Assembly: GCA_030248065.1 (NCBI GenBank)
Contig: JASAMV010002650.1
Coordinates: 1 to 64,000, forward strand
DNA: 64,000 nucleotides
Source of the DNA: Rhynchonema sp. JSB1_4
Lineage: Eukaryota; Nematoda; Chromadorea; Monhysterida; Xyalidae
Direction: 5' to 3'
Both the position numbers and the translations under genes were made by a program. Under the pieces are notes generated by a model, which was not told where the DNA came from, did not search any database, and was given only the letters and a program-made list of their open reading frames with translations. This document shows, piece by piece, positions 25,301 through 34,300 of the stretch (position 1 is its first letter; each line of letters begins with the position of its first letter).

Positions 25301-28300
25301 AATTTGAAACAGCGGGCTTTAAATTACTTGTGAGCGTTAACGTTGGGCTACGGTAAGTGTTCTGTCGTCAACGCCACCAAGACCGCATCATAAATGAGCG
25401 CGAAGAAATATATGCAAATAAATACATGACATTAGGCTGCGTGTTGACATTGACGACGTGCGTTGACTACGTGATTATGTATAAACCGAAACATCAGCTG
25501 CCAGACACTGCCAGTTGATCCGACTAATCTGCCTTGTACTGCTGTGCATTCAACCAGCACGCGTGCCAGGTGCGGCGGATGGTTTTTTAACCCGAATTAT
25601 AATGAAACTTTTTGATGTCAGCGTGCGGTAGTAATGACCGTTCAAAACAAAGTCACCACAGCTGTCGTCTAAGGTCGTCTGCGTGAAACCTTGCCTTTGT
25701 AGTTGATTACCACAATACGGTATGTGAGATTATTGACTACTGACTAGTCACATCAGAACAGCTTGAATTCTCGCAAACTTACTTCGACATCAAGCAAATT
25801 AACCAAAATTGGTATGGTAGGTACACATCTCGTCAAGCTTTTTCGTACTTGTGAACCCTCCCGAGAATTCGCTAAGTGCGTTTTCAACAACACAATGTAA
25901 TTTCGTGCGTCTTGGCTGACGTTGACACGTCCCTACACCAATTAGCAATTCTGTCGTAATAGTATGTATATCAGTCTGACTGCAGCAACAAATTTTCGGT
26001 CGCGGTTGCGGCGCAATTTTAGTCGCTAAAACTTACAGCAAGTTTCACCACTTAGTTTCCAAAATCCCGTCATTATTCGTGCGCCATTAAGGTGCGCGTA
26101 TACTCATTCCGCGGAACAGAAAGAACAGTGAAGGAACGATTATTTCCGGTGACCCGCGTATACTTCACTCGAGGAACAGCGGAAACGAGTATACGCACGT
26201 CACACGGAACGATCTGACGCAATCGAGAAGGAACAAAAAAACGTTCCGCGGAACAGAAAGAACGAAGTCAAAACATTTTGACTTTTTGTGCTGTTCCTCG
26301 AGGTTGTTCAATTGAAATGAGCATCACTGGAGTTCGGAGAGGCCAAAACTTTTATTTTTTTGACACCGCGATGCGAAATAAGCGTGGTTTTCGTCGAGAA
26401 ACAACAAAAAGCATCACAGATCTTTCTCAGGACGACTAACTTGGCGATCTTCCATGTCCGTGGTAAATGAAACAGTTGTGGGCAAACATTTGTCGTTCAA
26501 ATAACCTAATTTTGACTTCAAAAAGTGCCCCTGGCATTTCTGACTTACTTACAATTTGCGTTATTTACACAGATTACACAACGAAGCCGTGAACTGGCTG
26601 CATTGTGGTGCGATCATATCAAAGCGTTTTGAATGCGTGAATTCAAATAGTTCTGTTCTTTCAGTGACATTATATTCACCATTTTTGAAATCACGGCGTC
26701 AATTTACATAGAAAAAATAAGGAAAACCAGCAAAAAGTACTCATCATGTGACCAGTCGAGATTTGAACCTCTGCGTGCGCAACGCGGGCGACCGCTGGAC
26801 CACGCCTTGGACCATTAGCCCATCGCGTCGGTTGCTGCCGGCTGCTTAGTGCTTTACATAAACACAAGCAGTCTGAGTGAGTGTTGGTTGTTGCTGTGCT
26901 GTGGTGTTGTGTGCGTGTGTGTGTGTTGCGTTGACGTCATAACGTGTGTGTGATGCCTGATTAAGCAAGGTGACAGCCGATTATCAGCTTCAATTCAATT
27001 GGTCCACATAAAAATTTTTACTCGATTATCTTGTTCAAATCTGGCTGGAAATTTGTCGCGAAAACAAGGGAATTTTACGCAGAGCAGCTCCCCAACCATT
27101 GTCGACGCATTCTGATGGTATTTTCTGCTTTATTCTGCGTTGTCAAATGCCGGCCCCCTAAATGTGTGCTGCCGTCGCACAAAAGGAGATCTTGAACAGT
27201 TTCAATGTTTGTCATGTTGAGCACAATTTTTTTTAATTTTTTTGGTTGATATTGCGACACAGAAAATGCTCAGCAAAACACATATCACCAAGCCTAAAAA
27301 ATCCGGGGCGGGGATGCCCTTCTATTTATTTTCTCTGACATTGATTTCTCGAGGAACAGGCAAGGAACAGCGGAAATCCTGAAGGAACGAAAGAACAGAA
27401 GGAATAGCGAGAATGCGTTTCCGCTGTTCTTTCGTTCCGTCACGGAACTGCATTGCGCAGAACGTTTTGCGTTCCTCGGAACGAGTATACGCGCACCTTA
27501 AAAATATTACCGTCATAATCTGCCTTGTCGAGTCATTCTACGAACCAGCACCAACGGTAAGTTTGTTTGTCGTCACCGCAAAATTCCAGACGTAAAACTG
27601 TGGCGCTTAGGGAACGCTTCCGCGGAGGAAAGGACGGTAGCATGTCGGGGTATATCTCTCGGTTTTTTATTCGAGAGATACATTCTGATTAGGTTGGGGT
27701 ACCCATGATAAAAAGCAATGTGGTATATAAGTGGCACTTAGAGTGCGCCAAATTATGAATCATTCATGCGACAGCGCTGTGCGGCCGCGATAAAATTCAC
27801 CGCGCACGCAGCCTCCAAAAAAGGATTAGACGCTGGGGTACATTGCTAAGGCGCGAACCACTGGATTGTTCAGGCTTATAGTACTGTCGTCGACTCAGAT
27901 GGTCAACTCTTGTCGTCAACTCTTGTGTATAATTTCACCCTCATTTACGGCTGCTCGAGTTGACGGCAAGGGTTGACCACTTGAGTTCACGACTGTACCA
28001 TTAGCCACCGCTTAGGCTTCCCATTTCTGCTTTCATGCCAACTTTGCTGATGGTGCGCAGTTAAAACCACCAATTTTTTAATCCAGCGATTGAATATCAT
28101 CTTCCTGAAATTGCTGTTGTGAAGATAACACGCCATTATCGAATCACATGATTTATAGGACGCCTGATGCATTGATGTTTCAAACTGAAAGCATGTGAGA
28201 AACTGCGTGACTAAAATGCAGGCACAGAGAAATGACGCAGGATATGTCTATGCACAAATATTTGTGCTTGAAACACTTAGCACAAAAACGGCGACCGTAC

Positions 28301-31300
28301 CTACATGAAGAAGGAGGTGTGGCAAAAACGGTGCATTATATAATATGCCCCTAAAACCATTCACGAGTCCCTGACAGAACTATGAAACGAGGTTGCAATA
28401 GTGAGTCCCGCATGATACAAATGTCGTACAATTCTCAAGGTTCCGAAGAACTTGCTAATCTAGTGCAAAGTTGCTAAAAGCCTCAACTGCATATGTATAT
28501 TTGTACCCATAAATACCCACGAAAAGAAGGTTTGTCCAAGAAAACCACACTTATTGTATGTGTCCCAAACCACAAGTCGGCCTGGCATTCATAAGTTGTG
28601 TGAAGTTTTCCACATGAGAAAAACAATACAAAGTCTTGAATCATAAATCGCACTACCATCAGCCTGACAGTAATGTTCCTAGCCCACGGATTGGCGGAAA
28701 ACTGTGGTGAAAAGCCAGTGCTTTTACGCGAAACGACTTGTCGAAGAACGAAAACATAAAAATATCATTATGAAAGTCGCTCGGTGCTTTCGTGGCTTAC
28801 GTCGGCTATTGACCGAGTTGGGAGGTTGTTGTCAGTTCTGGTTCAGGTAAAAATAAATGAATATCATTCTTATATTGTGCTCTGTGGCTAATCAAAAAGA
28901 AGTCCGTTCATGCGTGAAGCACAGTGTGATAAGTTGGCTTGTAGGTATGCGGAAATCGGCACGCAATTGTTTTGCCAGTGCATATAAGCAGATTGAAGTG
29001 GTCCCTTTTCTCGATGTTCTTTGTGGGGAACCCTATCAGATAGGGTTCTCCACAAGCCCCAGTTTTAAATCATACGTCTCTCGACGACCCGGTAACCTAG
29101 ACATTGTATGCACCTGCATTTAAAATTTCCAGTTGCCGACAACGGGGCAGCAGTTTGGGCAATTTGACGCCGAAGAAACAACAACAGCAACAGTCGTTAC
29201 CGTCGGTGAGCGGCAACAACAGTTCGAATCACACGCACTCCCATTTGGACACAAGTGCACACGCACCGACCAACACGCATCAACAGCCGGTACTTGTCAA
29301 CGGGCACGCCACCATCATTGGTGACAACACGCACGCGGTGAGTGTGACGGGGTCAAAATGACGGGCCTTGGTGACAATCCCGCATGACGGGTCAGTCCGT
29401 TTAGCAGGCATATGACAAACTTATAACTGACGAGTTCGTAAGCTACAACCGCTTGACGGGCTCGTACATGTGACGGGCCCAAGCGACGACTTCGCGTGTG
29501 ATAACCGATTGGCGAGCTTATGTGATTGACCTGAGTAACGGGTTCGTATGTTACAGCAGTTTGACGAGCCTGTCACGGGCTTGACGGGCCTGTATATGAT
29601 AAACTTGCAAACTGGACGTCACGGGCTCACTGGGTCCGTTTAATGGTCCACTGTAACACACTGATGGTCACGTGTTTCATTACCGTTTAACGGGCTGATT
29701 AGGTTGACGGGTTTATGTGACTGACGTAAGTGACGGGCTCATGTGACTGTTTATCCCTGATCAACCTTCACTTTTTTCAGTCAACAATCCATCGCATTTC
29801 GAGCTCGCCGTCGCCAGCGCGGAAACCGCGCGGCAAATCACGCTTTCTACTGGATCTCAGGTCGGCCGTACTTCATTGTGTGCACTTTTTACTATCAATG
29901 CAGTATGTGGACACAGAGACGAAAGACCTACAGTATACCGTGTGTGAAACCATTACAGGTCACCGCGTCGTGCGGCAACGCCGCCGAACAGCAGCCAGCG
30001 TAACGGTGGTGCCCAGCATCATCAGTCACATCCGGCTGTGCCCGCTGACTCCCCTCCTCCGCCGCCGGCACCACCGCCCGACACCGACCGGACGACAATC
30101 ACTGACGAGCATGGGCTGATTGCGTTCAACTCGGCGTTGTTGCAAGTTGGCACCATGGACAGAGAGACCGAAATAAAAGTGAGAGTGGATTATTTTTTTA
30201 TTTGATCTGAAAATTTTCATAAATTCGGTGCCTGATATAGTCGTTATATTAACGCAATTTTATATTTCTAACTCTCACAGGAGCCTGACATCACGCACAG
30301 TCCCAAAGAATCGCCAACTACGGAAACGAAAGGTGCACCCCAGCTGACTGAGAACATCACCGACTCGCCCTGTCGAATGGCCATTGGTGACCCGCATTCT
30401 CGAAACTCTTGTGTTCAGGTAAACCTTTACGTTGGTCAAATCTATACACTGCATCACAAAAGTTCGGTTTTAAACAAAAATTGTCTCTGCCTTGCCCTCA
30501 AACTTGAGCTTTTGGAGTGTCCAGCGAGTTCGGTAATACAACATATTTTCCTTTCACGTTGTGAGGTAACGGATCTATCCGTCATTCATCGTTGTTGACG
30601 TTTATAACTTTCCAACCACCCTCTGTAGGCGATCGTAGCCAACGACAACCAACAACCCTGCACATCGCACTCGTGTAACGCCAGTTCAGCGGCAAGTGAG
30701 GTGCCGGTGATGCTACCTGATTGTTGTCACGTGACCTCGCCAACAACGGAATCGTTCTTCCAGGTGCGTCAGGGACTCAGGCTTATAGTAATGTCATCAA
30801 ATCTTTACGTCAAATCATGTGTATTATTATTTCTCGCGCTCATTTAGGGCGCATGTATTATTGTTTGATTAGACGACAAATGGTACTCATGGTGCTTGTT
30901 TAGGTGCAGAAAATTGGCCCGCTGTCTTCTTGGCTGTCGCTAAGGGTTGTGTGTAAAACATCAGAAAGCTTCACAACACTCGCAAGAGAGCGCGCAAGTT
31001 GGGTTTAATTGATCAGAATTATTGTGACAAAGCTGACCTACAGTTCCCCCGGGTGCAATTCTAGGCTGAAAGTTGAAGCTGCAACTTGCTAGTACAAACC
31101 ACAGGCAGCGCACGCGCAACACTTCGCGAAGTTACTTCGACTTTTGCCTATACTTTGCACTGTTTCGCCCGCGCGCGCGTGCACGCGACTTAAACTTTCA
31201 GCCTAGAATTGCACCCGGTACTGCACGTATAGTTGCAATTTTTGTAGAATATTTGATAATAGTGCCGCACGAGAAGGTTTCTGTGAACTGTAACTGTTAG

Positions 31301-34300
31301 TGCTACCCTAAGGTGGGAAATCCTACTCAGGAGAATAAAATTGAAAAAAAGAGCAGCAAAGCTTCGCTCCCAAACTGGCAGCAACTGCTCTTGGTACCGC
31401 ATGAACAAACAATATCTCCAATCCATATTAAAGCACGGCCCCATTATATTGCACACACACTAATTTCAGTGTCGCAATCGCACATGTACGTCGTTTCGAC
31501 TCAAAGTTGCCGAGCTGAAGAGTCCGGTCGATGCGTGCGTTCTGCCGAACGGCTGTCTGGCGATAGCCGACTACGATAATGGTTTCGTGATATTGAATCG
31601 TGCTGGAGACCTGGTCAGACACTGTGCTGTCGCCGACAATAAGAACGCGTGTGGCGTCGTGTGCTCCACCGTGGATCGGTTCAGATTGGTCATACTTGGG
31701 TTAGTGCTGTTGGGAACACGAAAGCTTGGAGTAATGCTTGTGTGTTTTTGGGCCTCTTTTTTTAGACAATGTAGAAAAATTTTTGTTGGAATCGTATTTT
31801 GTGATAACGTGTTGGAGCGCTAATTTCGGCAAACGTAACAGTTGTTCCCCTCCATCAAATAAACAACTTTCATGCGTGCCGCAAGTTGTGCTCCAACACT
31901 ATCACAAAATGTAATTCCAACAAAAATTTATCTAGAAGCCTAAAATGGACCAGTATAACGCCACCGTTACTGTACTCTCGTGCCCTGCAAAAGTACAGTA
32001 ACCTCTTTCGTGTTTTTCTAAGCACCGTGCCCGCGCGACAGCCAAATTTCATGCAAAATGGATACATATCCTGTACGTCTGACGCGAGAAGCGCGCGATT
32101 TTGACACCTTTGACTTCTGTTGGAGTGAAACTCCTGCGATTTAAGAGTGTCCCTTCTACGCTGGGAAATGTTCCCAGGGCCTTGATCCCTCTGGGACATG
32201 TGGGGCACAGCCTCTGTTACAGTTGCAGTACCGTAAGACTCAACGGGTCTGCTTGGTCAGGTTGAATGTGATGCGTGTAGAGCCGTGCAGTTCAGGTCAA
32301 TAACAATGTGAAACTGGTCACCTTTCACGGTCTCTTCACGGTTAAGTTTCCAACCAAAACTGTCGATTTCAGCTACAAAGACGGCGGCTGGTCCGTGAAC
32401 GTCTACGCGTCAAATTTCGAGCTCATTGAAACCGTGCTGTGCCCGGAGGACTTGCAGGTCAGCTGCATCTGTGTACACACACATCTATAATTTACAAACC
32501 TTGACAGGATTTTATGAGAGGATCAAGTGATACTGTATTTAAAATGATGATTGAATTGTGCCATAAATGAACGAAATCTGACCGCTATGAAACAAGGGTA
32601 CCCTTGAGGCCTGGCGCATTGGCACTGACGATGTCCTGGTGAACCGACATCTCGGTGAACGGGCGAAACCTACTTACAGTAAGCCATGTTTCTGTGTCCA
32701 TTTTTTTCAAACTTATCAAGTTTTGCAGATTGAAACGTGGGCGATGCGCAAGATCGGTCTGGCCGGCGATGGGTTACTGTATCTGATGGCCACCGGTGAA
32801 CACAAACTCGTCATTTGGTCGTACGATTTCGCCTTTCGAACCTGGCGCACGTCAGTTAAATTATTGAAATGTTATCTCTGCACTACTGTAGATACAATTG
32901 TTCAGCTCAATGTGAATTCTTTTCCACTGCGCGGGTAACTTAGAAAGTACAGAAACGAATCCCGAAACACAGCAATACACAAGTACAGTAACCCGCAACG
33001 CAACTATACAATAGTCGACAAGTACAGCAACCCATAAGTACAGTAATCCCGTGAACGAGTCAATGATGTTTCAGTCTGGTGACGGAGAATTCGCGCCGTG
33101 GTGCGTACAACGACTTTGCCATTCGCTACGACGCAACAAATCGAGAGATCCACTTTCTGCTGTGCGATTGGAAGAAGGCCCAATTGTCGATGGTGGTTGT
33201 GACCGATCAGATAGAGCTCGCCGGCATTCAGTCGGTGAAAATGAAGAGGACGAAAGGACAGGTGTGTGGCTGGCGAAATATGTGCATACATACATACAGT
33301 AGGTCGTCAGTCCACTGTCCATCCTGTTTTTGGTGACATTCTGGGAAACCTAGCGTTTTGCGGATCGGTGGTTGTGATTTATCATCGCTTTTTGTCACTT
33401 AGTCATGCCTTATAAAACCTAAGGCTCCTGGATGTTGGGCAAAGTAGGCAGCCTAAGCCTATATGCATACTTTAAAAAGCAGGCCTTAACCATAATATCC
33501 CAATCGTGGCCTAAGCCTATTAAGTCCAAAACCAAGGTGACCGAAAAAGTCAAACCGACCGACGCGATGTCAACCAGTGGAGTTTCTGTCACGCTTCACG
33601 GATGAGACATCCATCGTGGAAAACGTTCTCAGATCCAGATTAGCGACATTGCTGGACTAGTTGTTTGGTCGTCAACGCAAGTGGTCAACGCCAGTCGTCA
33701 GCCCGGCACATGTGCTATGTAATGCGCAGAAGTTGTGTGCTTTTGATACTGCGCCCGCCGGCCGGCTGCGTTGTGGTGACTGACTAACGTTGACGATGCA
33801 AACGTTGATCACAGGAATATAAGCCAAAGTGCTGCACGTGCATTGCAGGAGTGGATCGTTCAAGGCCCAAAGTTGGCCTGTTGGGACGAGGAGGGCGACA
33901 TCGTGCTGTATGACGGATCCGGCAAATTGTTTCTGTTCGACGGCGAACGATTCAAATGCAAGAAAATTATCGCCGACCTGGGCAAGGGCGAAGTCGGGGC
34001 GATCGCCGTTAAGGTACAGTGACGCTTGCATATAGGGGTCGCATTTTTGGCATTAGCATCAAACTTCTAAACTTGGTCACTTTGAAAACATGTATCGAGA
34101 TTTGATGATGCCATTTTGCGTAAATCTCGCCAATCAAAAAAGTTGTCTTGGAACAACGGCAGTGCATTATACAGTAATATGATATTGCACGTTTGCCAGT
34201 ACCGTAGTATTCAGGATCGGGATCCCGGAGCCCTAAGGTTTGGTCAAAATCCACGAAAAGAAGTTGCACCATGCAGCAACGTTTCATTGGATTGCTCTTT

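Larger units (their letters stand above)
26091..27497. mobile_element. 1.41-kb element flanked by TTAA
   Basis: Left end GGTGCGCGTATACTCATTCC and right end GGAACGAGTATACGCGCACC are inverted, and TTAA lies directly outside on both sides (26087-26090, 27498-27501). Subterminal GAACAGAAAGAACG / CTGTTCTTTCGTTCC words repeat many times. TTAA target sites with such ends are typical of piggyBac-type elements. No transposase frame is visible, so it is probably non-autonomous. Confidence 0.8.

Noticed and set aside
32604..32700. Exon-like frame (LEAWRIGTDDVL) between propeller exons
   Set aside because: The text recurs at 36445, 38083 and 57860, so it is a dispersed repeat; skipping it keeps the phase of exons 11 and 12.
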